Shown here piece by piece: positions 13,054 to 24,742 of a stretch of DNA of 64,000 nt (position 1 is the stretch's first letter; every line of letters begins with the position of its first letter). The position numbers were made by a program, and so were the translations under genes. Source of the stretch: Allodiplogaster sudhausi (Eukaryota; Nematoda; Chromadorea; Rhabditida; Diplogasteridae). The notes beneath the pieces are model-generated. The model saw only the letters and a program-made list of their open reading frames with translations, was not told the DNA's origin and searched no databases. The stretch is from contig CALZFC010000005.1 of assembly GCA_945643635.1 (NCBI GenBank), positions 5,961,001-6,025,000 on the forward strand, given 5' to 3'.

Positions 13054-13780
13054 GATAGAGAGAGAGAGAGTGATAAATGAGCGAGAATTAGGCGGTGGAC
13101 GGTGCAGGTGCGATGATGAGACGAAAGCGTTAGTCTCAACGCTTTGCCCTCACCGAGGGCTTCTAACGCTTTCTTACCCAACGCTTTCAAACCAACGCTT
13201 TGAAATGACCCGATTCCTACGGTCCTAACCGTTAGGATTTTCTATGACGATTCAAACCGTAGCCAAAAGCGTAGTTTTCAACGCTTTCTTTTCTTGTGTG
13301 CAAGCATTTTAGGCTGCTGTGCGTTCTGATGACTCTTATCTCAAATCAACGGTAATGAAAATGGTGAAAGGATAGAGTAAAGATGCACAACAAAATCTAC
13401 CAGATTGCCGATACTCTTAATTGTACCAGTTTAAATTGAACACAACACTTATTCAAATCCATTCTTTAGGGCGGACTTTACGATATGCGGCAAAATAATC
13501 GCCTTGATTCACACTCATAATGTACAACTGAAGCTGAAAAGAAATAGACATATCGATCTTCCCTCTCCTTCTCATACTTGAACTTATTAGCCTATACAGG
13601 TTGGAAATCTCAGTTAAGCAAAAAAGATCACCACTGGTGAATTGCAGGAATAATTATGCAGAAGAAAGCAGTAAATAGTGCTGCAGTTCTTGCAGTTGGG
13701 AATTCGATGGGAGCTTCACGTCTGAATAAAACTTATCTTTTAAACGATGTGCGAATAAAAAAAGAAATAAACAAACAATC

Positions 13781-14007
13781 TCACTCAGCATTATGGAATA
13801 CAAAAGTATTGGAACAGGGTCTGTTCGTTGAAGAGGGAGAGAATCTGACTTGAACGGGTTCGTAGCCTGGAGGGCATTCACAACGACGACCACGTACTCG
13901 GCGGATGCTGCCGAGCTCGCGGAGAGGGCGGGCAGTTGACTGCACGTCACGAAGAGTACGACGACAGTCACGCAAGGCACATTGAAGACCAGCCACTATT
14001 CTGTATT

Positions 14008-14058
<51 letters not shown>

Positions 14059-14609
14059 CGAGAGAGAGAGCGAGGGAGAGAGGGAGAGAGAGATAGAGAG
14101 AGAGAGCGAGAGAGGGAGAGAGAGCTAGAGAGAGAGAGGGAGAGAGAGAGAGAGAAAGAGAGAGAGAGGAAGAGAGAGCGAGAGATACAGAGAGAGGGAG
14201 AGAGATAGAGAGAGAGAGAGATTAAAATGATGTCATGCAACGCACGGAATGAAGCGTCTTTCGAGAACTTCTAGCAGACTAACTTGGAAAAGAGATGCGG
14301 CTCTTCTCCTTTATCGTTCATTTTCTCCCAAGGAGAGACGGCCAAAACAGTAAAAAGAAGAAGATGAACAGAATCGAATTCGGACTCGACCGAGCCTTCT
14401 TCTTCCATGCGGAGAAGGGTGGATGTGAGACGGCTGAGGAAGCTCACTCCACTCCACTCGCGCAGAGAATCTTCAGCTGTCCCCGCAGGTAAGGAGACGG
14501 GGTCTTCTGAATACAGTCTCCACTCACTAGCAAGAGATTGGAGGAAAGAAGAAAGAGAGAGAGAGAGAGAGAGAAATTGATACCACTATCAAGAAAATGG
14601 AGGAGAAAA

Positions 14610-14648
<39 letters not shown>

Positions 14649-15360
14649 TGTACCTTCGTCGACGCATGAGATGTTAGTAGCTGTGGGTGTGGGGGAGGAG
14701 GGGACGGCGTCCTCTTCCTCTGCTCCTTCCTCACTGCCTTCCACTCCGAGACGGTCCACTTCGGCCTGTTCCCATTTCATTGCTCACGATCATAATTAGA
14801 ATGTCAAACTGGAAGTAACCACTTCATTGGCGAGAGCAGAAGGAGGAGGCAGCGGAGACGGCTCCTGGTCTTCCTTCGCCGATATCATACGAGTCGCAGT
14901 CTGATTGAGCTAGAAAGGGAGAAGCATCCGGTCTTGAATTGGATGATCCTTCTGTCTCTCTTAGCTTGCTTTTTTCTCTCTTTCTCTCTCCCCATCTCTC
15001 TCTCTCCCTCTTTGCTAATGTCTTTCTAACCTTCTGCATAACATCGATGAGACGGCGCAGGTCCTGGCTGGAGAAACTGTCGACTTTCTTGTCGTCCGAC
15101 TCGCCCTCTCTTCTAAGAAGAGCAGTGAACAGGGAAGAGAGACGGTCGATACCGTGTTTGTCTCCGTCTTCCTTCTTCCTCTCCGCAATAGCAGAAGGGG
15201 AGGGAGGGGGGAAGAGTGACTGCGGCTGTGGTTGGACAGGAAAGCCATTCCCGATGGTATCCCCATCCAAGGAATAATCAGGGCCTACGATAAAGGCTGA
15301 GAAGAGTGGAATCGGCCAGAGAAGGAAGCGAAGAGTCACGAGCAGCCGACCTGCAGCCAT
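13781..15360 (-). CDS. Signal-peptide protein of unknown family
   Basis: I do not recognise the family. The first exon starts at the ATG at 15360 with a typical signal peptide (MAAGRLLVTLRFLLWPIPLF). It continues through a Ser/Asp/Lys-rich stretch to about 15030 (LRRLIDVMQKV). Further exons lie at about 14912-14824 (LNQTATRMISAKEDQEPSP), 14780-14655 (acidic, EGSEEGAEEED) and 14510-14290 (SFLSRLTSTLLRMEEE, a short hydrophobic part VHLLLFTVLAV). The last is about 13996-13781, with CECPPGYEPV, an EGF-like cysteine pattern. Splicing of the last two exons (donor AA|GTTAGT near 14288, acceptor ATACAG near 13997) keeps the frame. Introns carry GA arrays that are CT in sense. Probably secreted or membrane-anchored. 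Exon borders before 14510 are approximate. Confidence 0.55.
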
Positions 15361-16015
15361 GCCTCAGGAGACAGCTGCTTTTCCTCTCTCATCCTCCTCT
15401 CCCTTCCTCTCTTTCTCTGCTTCTCCTTTCTCTTCTTCCTCTCCCTTTCTCTTTTTCTCTGCTTCTCCTCTCTCATCCTCATCTCACTCACTCCCTTTCA
15501 ATTTCCCCACTCTCATACCTTTCTTCTCTCTTCCAGTTCTCTCTTTCCTTAATCAACTCAACACCGGTTAGTCATATATCACTCTCATCCTAACGGCTTG
15601 CTTCCCTTTCTCATCTGATGGCCCCCATGAACGTTCAGCAATCTGCTTCTTTTTCTCCTCTTCCATGCACTCTCTCGTTCTCTTTGTCCCTCTCTCACTT
15701 TATATGTCTCTCTCTCTCTTTTTTTCCAATATGTTCATGCTCTCTCCTCACCTCCATCACTTGTCCTGGTTTCTTCGTGTTGCATTGCCATGCCATACTC
15801 TTTTTCATCCGAACGTGACTGAAACTGAGGCACGAGTTTGACAGGAGTATGCAAAGCTTCAGCTCAGTTCTTTCCATGTCCCGAAGCTCTCCTTTCTCTT
15901 CGAATTCATTCTTCTGCCAGTAAAACTTTCCAAGTTGCCGTACAACGCAGAAAACGAATTGAACGGGAACGATAGATTACTATTGTGCACGTAAGGGTCG
16001 CGGATGTGATATAAA
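15361..16015. other. Spacer with CT-rich tract
   Basis: This lies between the signal-peptide gene (which starts at 15360 and reads away) and the PEX5 stop at 16016-16018. It holds a degenerate CTCTTTCTC tract from about 15385 to 15740. I see no gene in it. Confidence 0.7.
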
Positions 16016-17611
16016 TCAGAGAGGAGATGAAGAGGAAGCCCAGGGAAGAGGGGCATTCAAAGCATTTCGGAGGGCAGAAAGATCACGCGAATCGATGAGA
16101 GGAATTAGAGAAGCAGATTGATCAAGACATCTCATTGCGGAGGAGCGCAGTGGCTGCCAGATGGAAGAGTGCTCTTTCCCTTCTCCCTTCTGCAGTTCCA
16201 GTGCCGATGTAAAGTGTTCCACGGCCTCCCTTCAATTGTCAGAGTCTCGCTTCATACATAAGTTGTCTGCAGAAATGGAAAAGAGATGCCTGTAACTGCT
16301 GAGATGCATGCAAGAGATGCCAATGTTGTAGCGAGCTCGGACGTAGGAAGGATAGAGGCGGAGGGCCTCGCGATACGCTGAGATTGCCTCGGCAGTGCGC
16401 TCTCCATTCGCAAGAGTTGCTCCTAGACGATTCCAAAGACGGGCATCCTTAAGAAGAACGAAGATTACAGAGTAAGAGTTCATGAGAAGGGCTGACATCG
16501 GGTTTAGCCTGAATGGCCAGTCGGAGGGAGTCGATGGCCCGGTCGAAGTTCCTGCCAAGATTGTAGAGGACTCCGAGGGCATTCTGGAGAGCGCAGTCGG
16601 CTTGGCCCGCTTGGGTCGCTGCCGCCGATAGAAACTCTTTCTCCACCTCAAGTCTAATCTCTAGTCTCTCATACTCGTTCTCTTTCCAACCTTATCAAAC
16701 TGTGCTGAATCGAGGAAGGAGGAATGGGATGGCTTGAGACGCTGAACCTCCTCCACAGGCCGGCCCGTGTGAGCCTTTAGCCATCTGCTATTCTCTTCAC
16801 TTCAACTTCAGTTCACTCATTTCATGAATTTATTACCTTTCAAGATATTCAAGGGCATCGTTCTCCAAGCATTCATTTGCGAGGGACACTGACAAGGAAA
16901 GGAGAGCCTGTAACAAATGCGAGAGAGAGGAGAGAAGGAGATAGAAAAAAAAGAGAGTGAGAGAGATTGAGAGAGAGGGAAGCGATGTTGATAAAGATAA
17001 GAGGGAGAGCGAAAGAGGAAAGCGAGAGAAAGAAGAGCCAGAGTGAAAGAAGAGAGAGCGAAAGAAAGATAGGGAGAGGAGATAAATCGTAGAGAGAGAG
17101 TGGAGAGCGGAAGCAAAGAGATACAGAGAGAGGGAGGTGAGAGGAGAGAGAGCGGTGAGAGAAAGCAGAGAGAGACAGAGAGAGGGAGGAGAGAGAAAAC
17201 AGAGAGACACAGAGAGAGGGAGGTGAGAGAAAGCAGAGAGAGACAGAGCGAGGGAGGAGAGAGAAATCAGAGAGAGACAGAGAGATGTAGGATAGAGAAA
17301 TCAGAGAGAGAGGGAGAGAGAGACAGAGAAATGGAGACTGACCTCTTCGTTGTTGGGTTGAATGTGGAGGGCCTTCCTGAATGCCTGAATAGCTCTGTCA
17401 TCATGTTCATTCTCAGCATGAGCTAATCCGAGTTTGCACCACGCATCCGCATCTCCACTGTCCTGCTGAGTGGCTGCCTCGTATGCCAGAATCGCCTTCT
17501 CGATATCACCATCCCTCATCGCAGAGTCACCCAGAGAGAGTGGACGACGACGACGAAAGGAAGGGATTCGACACCACGTGCTCGTACTGCCCAGCGAGCA
17601 TCTCAGAGAGA

Positions 17612-17645
<34 letters not shown>

Positions 17646-18914
17646 GGGAAAGAGGTAGAAGGTGAGGGAGAGAGAGAAGAGGTGAGGGAGAGGGGGAGAG
17701 AAAGGGAGAGAGGGGAAACAGGTAGAAGATGAGGGAGAGGGAGGGAGAGACTGAGGTAGAGGGTGAGGGAGAGGGGGAGAGAAAGGGAGAGAGGGGGAAA
17801 CAGGTAAGAGGTGAGGGAGACGGAGAGAGAGAAAGCGGTAGACGGTGAGGGAGAGGGGGAATGAGGGAGAGAGAGGGAAACAGGTAGAAAGTGAGGGAGA
17901 GGGGAGAGGGAAGAGGTCGAAGGTGAGGGATAGGAAAAGAGAGGGGTTAAAGAATAGTTATTATGCTTAGTAATAGGAAAACCTCATGTTCCGACTCGAG
18001 TCCGGCATTCTTCCAATCTTCCCTTTGCTTGGCCCACTCTCCCTCGAGTTTTCTCCAAAGTTCTTGTTCGTGGTTGTCTGTGAATTCTCGCGACCATTCA
18101 TCGGCTATCTTCAATACGAATGATCAGTTCATAAAAGATATAAGAATGGTGTAACCTGATGAGTCGTGTTGGAGGTGTCAAAGGAATCAAGAAACTCGGC
18201 CGACCACATCGAGCCTTGCGGTTGCACCCTTCCACTCTCGCCCCTGTAGACATAAATGTTGACTTTGAGCAGATCTGCAAAGCTCTGACTTGAAGAGATC
18301 GGGAGGAAGTTGAGGCGAGTTGGCACTTCGCCAAGCGGTCTCCAGGCTGTTTCCTGAACTCTGCGCCCCCATCTGTTCAGCCCACTGTGCAGCCAACTGG
18401 GAAGAAGCGAATTCATTGGCCCAGGCGGAGGAGACTGGCAGGGCCAAGGGTATGGGAGTGGACGAAGAGGACAGACCAGGGCGAGAAGTCAGCTGCCGGG
18501 ACAGAGACTGAACACAACTTATTCTTCAATCCAGAAGTTCTTTTGCAATTTAATTTAACGTTTCTATAACCTTCATGTCAAAGGAAGTTGGCGCATTCGC
18601 TGAATCTGCCTGCTTCGCCAAGAATTCCATGGCAAAAGCATCTCCAAGAGAACCTTGTGGAAGAAATGCATTTGCTCCTGCAAAAGTGGATATTTTGATA
18701 TTTGAAATGAAGCCACTCTACGGTGGAAATGTTAGCTCTCCTTCTGCACACAAATGAGTAGAAGAGAGTTACTATTCAATTGAATGGACATGCCTCGTGA
18801 AGTGCTCGGAGATATGCGAGAATTCGATTCTCCGTAGTTCTTTGCAAGAGAGACAAGAGCGTTCGATCGACCGCATTCTCCTTCCACCACGGATTTCATA
18901 ACTGGCTTCGCCAA
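16016..18914 (-). CDS. PEX5: PEX5, peroxisomal targeting signal 1 receptor
   Basis: This is the cycling cytosolic receptor that carries PTS1 (SKL-type) cargo to the peroxisomal membrane. Minus-strand exons run from about 18914-18795 (VVEGECGRSNAL, with the N-terminal Cys used for export ubiquitination), then 18679-18573. An exon at about 18520-18270 carries the WxxxF-type motif WANEFASSQLAAQWAEQM. Further such motifs are at about 18210-18160 (MWSAEFLDSF) and 18105-17985 (ADEWSREFTDN). TPR repeats follow at about 17520-17342 (IEKAILAYEAATQQDSGDAD), 16905-16820, 16785-16690, 16650-16510 (ALGVLYNLGRNFDRAID) and 16450-16320 (LWNRLGATLANGERTAEAI). The last exon, about 16225-16016, ends with the family's C-terminal helical region (DSRDLSALRNAL). 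Near 17560-17530 the frame shifts between YEHVVSNPF and LGDSAMRDGD. A very short intron or an indel in the TCG/CT repeat could explain this. Confidence 0.93.
17590..17950. repeat. GA-rich minisatellite in a PEX5 intron
   Basis: The array begins as plain GA and becomes repeats of a longer unit of the form GGTAGA(A)GGTGAGGGAGAGGGGGAGAG. It is CT-rich on the PEX5 sense strand. Another GA-rich block lies at about 16920-17335. Confidence 0.85.
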
Positions 18915-19567
18915 TTAGCCTCTTTTTTAAATTTAGGCTTGTTGAAGGATCTGAAACATCATTTTTCATAGTTACTGTTAATTTAATTTTAGATCAATTG
19001 ACGAAAACTAAGAAGGCTAGAAACGCAGAACAGCAGACTCGATGAGCCAAGAGTCATTTCCATTCTCGTACTGTTGTGGCCAGCCCACAGACTACAAAGG
19101 AGAGAAAAGAGAAGAAAGAGAAGGAGCGAGAGGGCGAGAGAGAAAGAGAAGACGAGAGGGAGAGAGAGAGAGTGGATGGCTGGTATTTTGTGTAGTCTGG
19201 TCGCCTTGCGCAGTCAGTAACATCACCTCTCTTAAGTTTTCTTCTTTCTAATCGAATATGCTTCTCTATGTTACCTTCTCTGCTTCTAAGAATCATCCGA
19301 TCTCTCTCTCTCTCTCTCTCTGTCTTCTCTCTCTCTCTCTATCTCTCTAATACATATCTATGCAACATCCTTCTTCGCTGCCTATTCTTTTAAATATTAG
19401 CACATCATTAGATACTCGATTAACCACTTATATGAGTAACGTTTTCAAATTAAAAAAAAATTTGCAGAATATTTGACCAACATAGAAGGCCACTGTCAAA
19501 GAATGATGAAGAATATTCACCCTCCTTTTTTCTCTTCCTAAGATGAACGAAAGAAAGAAACATACAT
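18915..19567. other. Upstream region of PEX5; no gene seen
   Basis: The stretch between the PEX5 start and element B contains a GA-rich block (about 19100-19170) and a CT array (about 19300-19350). No coding signal stands out. Confidence 0.6.
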
Positions 19568-21930
19568 ACACACAAGAAAAAATACCATTGGATTTCCGAA
19601 TTTGCAATACACCTTGGGTGAATACCATTCCAAATAATAGATGTTCGCGCAAATTTAGTTCGGAAGCACTAGTATTGTGCAATGGTAAAAACCGCAATGG
19701 ATAATACTTTACTCTGAGCCCAACCTTAAGTGCGTCAGATAGTACTCCTTGGCGCAGTTCCATCTTGCGCATATATGGCGTCAAGCGGCAAGATTTGGTT
19801 GTGATTCAGTACTAGGTTGCAACCATAGTTTTTTTTACTTAATGTGTTTCATAGCTGGTTTTGATAACTTTACAATGTATCCGCTTTCCAGGAACGTGCT
19901 TACGACGGTTCATGCAGGGCGGCTCTGTCCCTTGGACACTCGCTTAGCAGGTATGGTTGAAATTTTTTTTATTACGGATGTTGTTAAGGGATGTTCTTCT
20001 TGCTAGTTCTTGTTATATTTTTTTATTTTCTTTAATTTTTGTCTTAGCCTATTATTCCCTCATTGTTATATGTTTAGAATTCGCGGTGGTAAGGTGCGTT
20101 GGGCGGCCACTCGAGACGGAGGCAGTGGGCAGAAAAGTGCAAGGTATGCATGCCTTGATAATATTAAAAGTTAATTTGTGACTAACTGACGGAAGTTGTT
20201 TGCCTTATTATTGCATGTGTGAACGATATGCTTTTTTCTCTGTTACGATGTTAGGTAATATGGCTAAAATGCTTTTTTTTCCTTTTTTCTGATTTGACAT
20301 TTTATACCCTTTTTTATATTTACAACTAAATTTCTTCCCCCACGCATTCATTTACTTGCAGTATTCTCTCGGTCGAACGCTATAGCGGCGCACCTCTAGC
20401 TGAGGGTGTTGTACCTAGGCAAGACCCGGATGTTATTAAGGTTTATTAACATATTGATGATATCAAAGAGCAATTCATGTTTTTCCTTCATAATTATAGT
20501 TACTATCGGACTTCGACCACGGCTTCAAAGTGAACACTCGAGAATTCATCCTTCAATGGCCTCGGATTCGTGCCTATCTCAACGGTCTTCTCGATAGAAA
20601 TTTTTCTCCTGCTGAAAAGGCATCTATTTCCGCACTGAACACCGCGACTGGTACAGGTGAGTCAATAAAAATAAATAAAATACCTTTCGCCCTCTTGAGC
20701 ACAATTACTTTACAGAAAGGTAGTAACATGTCATTACAGAAGCACTTTCGTTCCAAGCGGTACTGGCCGTGCTTGCGCTCTTCAAAAGTACTGTCCTCGC
20801 AAGCAGTTGGCTCGAGTTGGCCGATTCTTCTCGACCTTTCTAGTCAGCCTTTTATAACTTTGTGCAACTTACTGGTTGTGGCTTAAAGTAATTAAAGTAT
20901 TTTAATTTAATGGTATCTCTTTCCTTTTTTGACTCTTCTTTTGCTGCTTAATTGAAAATTCTCTGCTTGTTACAGCGTGAGCCAGACTCAGCACACGTGG
21001 TCAACAAGCTGTGCGAGATGCAGTTTCGGCAGCCCCTTGTTGTGCTTTACGGCCAGAACACCACGCAGTTCTCCGTGTTTTGTAACGTGAGTCCTTCTTT
21101 TTTTCAGCATAATTTAGCAACAATTAATTTCCTTTTTGTGAATTTTTTATATTATTCCAGGGAGTCGAGATCCTGTGTGAAGACTCGTTCATCGAAGCGG
21201 TTACTGTGGCGTTGGCGTGCCACTTCATCTTCCATCTCCGCTTTGACTCCGAAGTTGCCGATCTTTGGGGGCTCTTCTCTACCCTGATTGGCGCGCCCTT
21301 CACTCTCAAGTCGAATACTGCAATCAACCTCGCCGACAGCATCAAAAGGCATTCGTCGTCTGATTAGATTCCATATCTTATTTAAAGAGTACAAATGTCT
21401 ATTTGCATTTATCAGAATCTATTCTATTTGAACTAATTAGTTTCGCTAGCAATTATTAGTTAATTTGGTTTCTTTAAACCACTTACAGTTGTTTTGTTGC
21501 GTTGTTGTTATTTTCTTTGCTAATTGGTTTCCTTAAACCACTTTCATTGTTGACTTTCATTCTTTAACTGGTCAATTTTCGATGACTCAGGGTGCTGTTA
21601 CTTTGCAGGTAAAAGTAGTTAGAAGACGATTGATAAAAAGTTGTTGCTTTCATTATGCAATGCAAAGTGGAATGAAACGGGCGAGGCTAATCGATTGACC
21701 AGTGAAGCGACAGGGAAGGGAGGAGGGGGGGGGGCTGCCAGCGCTAGCTCGAAAATACCATTACGGCAGGTGTAATTCACGCCGAGCCGAGTTTTTATGG
21801 TATTTGACCAGTGGATCTGATAGAATAGTTTGAAGTTGCTCATTTTTAAAGTATATACTCGTAACGTGTATGGCGATGGTATTTACCATCGACAAGACTA
21901 GTGTTCACAATGGTATTTTTTCTTGTGTGT
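19568..21930. mobile_element. Element B: TIR element ending in ACACACAAGAAAAAATACCATT
   Basis: The left end at 19568 (ACACACAAGAAAAAATACCA) is matched in inverted form by the sequence ending at 21930 (TGGTATTTTTTCTTGTGTGT). The 4-bp direct repeat ACAT flanks both ends (19564-19567, 21931-21934). Subterminal sequence on both sides repeats TACCATT/AATGGTA in both orientations, instead of the AACGCTTT of element A. The two elements still share the outermost CACACAAGAAAA. Between the ends lies a plus-strand gene with introns. I recognise no transposase domain. The low-complexity ends with motif clusters suggest a DNA transposon of unassigned superfamily. Confidence 0.75.
20362..21367 (+). CDS. 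Orphan intron-containing gene carried by element B
   Basis: I do not recognise this protein. Several plus-strand exons read as ordinary, non-repetitive protein. One is at about 20362-20440 (ILSVERYSGAPLAEGV). The next is at about 20503-20656 (LLSDFDHGFKVNTREFILQW and FSPAEKASISALNTAT), ending at a GTGAGT donor. Then come about 20740 onward (ALSFQAVLAVLALFKST), 20977-21087 (VVNKLCEMQFRQPLVVLYGQ) and 21162-21367 (GVEILCEDSFIEAVTVALAC, DSEVADLWGLFSTLIGAPF), with a stop at 21365-21367. The junction between the third and fourth listed exons could not be closed. Smaller 5' exons may exist at about 19890-19950 and 20090-20142. The whole gene lies between the element's TIRs, so it is probably element cargo or the element's own protein. 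Confidence 0.5.
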
Positions 21931-22648
21931 ACATGTATGTTGTTCATATCTACAATGATATATTCAGATGTGTGCACACACATTCCTCTTCATTCTTGAC
22001 GACGGAAACATGATTGAGGTGAAAGATTAGTAATGTGAATCTGACCGTGTATGGTTTGCTATGTACATACAGATGTACATATGTACATATGTATCTGTAG
22101 TACGGACTTTTATATGCGTGAACATTCGTAATCGTCGTTCTCACGAACTGCTCATTTCCCTGTAACTGGCTGTGCACACGAACATTCATTTTGTTTTTAC
22201 ATTAGTGATTTTTTCAATAGATTACTTTGAAATTGTTGACACAAAACGGCATAAAATATTTATAAAGTAAAGTATACATGCTCTCGCCCTCTTTGGAAAC
22301 TGGCATTCCTATCAGGCAATGTAATTGTCCACAAGAAGGTTAGATTTGTTACGAATGAAAGTGTGAAGCCTGAGACAGACTGAGCCAGTGGCCCTCTGGA
22401 GTCTGGAATCGATATAATTGCCGGTGTAGTTAGAGTGGTGTGTTCGCTCTGAAGAATGGAGGGTAGGGGTGGTTGCTTTAGAATATCGGTATGGGACTCT
22501 TTTCCTCCTCTTCCGCCATGCCTGTGGTGTTACTTGTTTCGTATCATAGTCTCCGTAAAGAGCTCAAGGACTACACGCCCATCATGGGGTAAGGAAAGAC
22601 ATCTCCTCGCCCTTCACCTTTTACATCCACCTCTTCAAATTCCTCTGA
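21931..22648. other. Spacer between element B and the doublecortin gene
   Basis: The sequence is AT-rich, with tandem TACATATG/TGTACATA-type words near 22065-22100. I see no gene. It should contain the promoter of the downstream gene, but no element can be named with confidence. Confidence 0.5.
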
Positions 22649-23014
22649 ATGGATCTACAATATCCGGAGGAGTCATCTTCTGTCCAGCCCCCTCCTCTGT
22701 CCAGTGTTGATTTCAACTTCCGGCCTATCAAGGTTCTCAATCTCACTATATCTTATGATGTAGCCTAATATTTCCTAATACATACATCCAAAAGAGATTT
22801 TATTGATTGAATCTGCGTATGATTAAGATAATTGTGTACAAGAACGGAGAGGGAATGGAAGAGGGGAGAGTTGTGATGGTGACGAGGAGGGAATTCAAGC
22901 ACTGGCTCGTCTTCCTGGACGGCCTCACTCGGAGACTCAACACTCACACCGCAGTTCATCGACTCTACGACACGCAAGGACATCGAATTAACAACGTACA
23001 TATGCAATCACGTC

Positions 23015-23058
<44 letters not shown>

Positions 23059-23272
23059 CTCTCTCTCTTACTCTGTCTGTCTCTCTCTCTTTGTCTAGCT
23101 TTCTTCCTCTCTCTCAATTTCTCATTCTCTGTATCTCTATCTATCTCTCTATCTGTCTCTCTCTCTCTGTCTCTCTCTGTTTGTCTCGCTTTCTTTTTCT
23201 ATTCCTTTTTCATACTCTCTCTATGTATATTAACTCCCTCTCTCTCTTTCTCTCTCATCCTCTTTCCCTCTC

Positions 23273-23322
<50 letters not shown>

Positions 23323-24742
23323 CTCTCTCTTCTTACCTCTTTCTTTCATTCTTTTTCTTTCTCTCCCTCTCTGTCCCCCTGTCTCTCTGTGTCCTACTCT
23401 TGTACTTTCTTCTCACGACTTTCATGGTTTGCATTACAATGCATATATGTATGTGTATACACAGATGAGTAGTCTCTGCCTAGTTCTTTTCAACGATTCG
23501 GCTGAATTTCAGCTCAAACCGCACGAATACCGATTGAATGGTTTCTACGAGAAAGATAACATGTACCTGTTTAGTTCGAAGAGTTACGCCATGGAGGAGA
23601 GTACGTGGCTGTGGAGAAGCTGCCATTCATCCATTGCAATTATGGCAGCCATCGAGAGAACCTCCCATGCAGCAAGGTCATTTCTTTATTCCTCTTCCAC
23701 ACAACAAACTCTCTCGCTTGCTCTGTGTTATTGTTTTCTTGAGATGTTCGCAGTGCAATGGAATGTGCCGGAGCCACAGGCGAGCTTCCTTGAGAGTGCG
23801 GAGAGCATGGACATCTACATGAGGAAACACGGATACGGTAGCATCTCTGGTCTACCGTATCCACTCGATGCCATTCTTCTCAAGTCACCAAGCTATTCCC
23901 ATGTTCGAGATGACTCGAACCAAGACATTGAAGAGTGAGCTTCGTCCGTTTGATCTGAGGAAGGGCAAAACTCATTCTTGCAGACTAAAATCACTGCCGC
24001 CATCCACGATTGCACGGCAGTTGGTGGAAGAAGTCGTTGAAGAGGTGGCAAAGCAAATGGAAGGAGAGGAGGGAGAGAGAAGAGAAAGAGAGAGAAGAGA
24101 AACAGAGAAAGGGGATAGAGAGAGCAGAGAAGCAGGGAAAGTAGGTGGAGAAGAGGAGCAGGAAGAAAGACTGCTGCCACCTGTGACGGAGAAGAGAGGA
24201 AGAAGAGAAGAGCGGATTGGACAGGGCAAGGAGATGTTGAATGAAGCGCATACCCTTTCACACAAACACACTCTTCTGCCAGTCATGACGTCCTCTTCCA
24301 CTAAGACGGCTCCTCGTTCCTCAGCCAGGAAATCTCTTATTACTCTTCCACCTGTTCAGTCAACTTCAGTTAGAAATGGAGAGACAGAGAAGGAGGATTC
24401 CAGACGAACGGAGCAGAAGACAGAAAGGGGGAAAGCTAGCCCAAGTCTTGTGCCGATTCTCAAGACTTCTCGGCGAGAGGGTTAGATAGTAAAAGATGAT
24501 ACCCGTAAAACGTAAACTTCAAATAATAGGAACGCACCACTACACAATTTAATGCAAAAATAGATGGTTTTCCTATTTAAGAACCAGCGAAGAATGAAAG
24601 TAAACGTGGAGGAAACGGCAACGAAGTGGCTGCCTCACTCCCTCCACTCGAGAGGAAGAGTCTGCCAAGTCTGCAAGAGATGAAGACCAAGGACTTCCTG
24701 GATGACATGTCCACTCCTCTTCTCTCCTTCCGCACCAGTTAG
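22649..24742 (+). CDS. Doublecortin-domain protein, about 400 aa
   Basis: The six-exon model closes in frame: 22649-22732, 22828-22995, 23575-23676, 23744-23934, 23984-24480 and 24582-24742. It gives about 400 residues. The first three exons encode one doublecortin (DCX) domain, a tubulin-binding ubiquitin-like fold: IKIIVYKNGEG, then VFLDGLTRRLNTHTAVHRLY, then FEELRHGGEYVAVEKLPF, the usual DGxxYVAxxxE step. A second, weaker region (DIYMRKHGYGSISGLPYPLD) may be a diverged domain. The rest is Glu/Arg-rich (VEEVVEEVAKQMEGEEGERR) and then Ser/Pro/Lys-rich, ending SFRTS. DCX proteins associate with microtubules, in many cases in axonemes or neurons. Which DCDC subfamily this is, I cannot say. The large intron 2 carries a CT array of about 400 bp (23017-23400). 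Confidence 0.8.

Larger units (their letters stand above)
9992..13300. mobile_element. Element A: TIR element ending in CACACAAGAAAA
   Basis: The left end CACACAAGAAAATAAAGCG at 9992 is matched as reverse complement by CGCTTTCTTTTCTTGTGTG ending at 13300. Both subterminal regions (about 10000-10215 and 13115-13290) are dense in copies of AAAGCGTT/AACGCTTT. One 30-35 bp unit is tandemly repeated near 10125-10190. Inside are CT arrays (10260-10385, 12280-12325), a degenerate array of exon-like units, a nested SINE and a second copy of a block seen near 10400 at about 12450-12540. I see no transposase. The target duplication is not clear, so class and superfamily are unassigned. The element looks non-autonomous. 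Confidence 0.75.

Noticed and set aside
13654..13980. Val-rich hydrophobic minus-strand frame as a membrane protein
   Set aside because: It overlaps the Cys-containing exon in another frame that splices in phase with the upstream signal-peptide gene. The latter is the better explanation.
22807..23472. A 221-residue continuous frame beginning in the doublecortin exon
   Set aside because: Only the first part is coding. The frame continues into the CT-rich intron, and the real next exon (from 23575) is in another frame after an acceptor.
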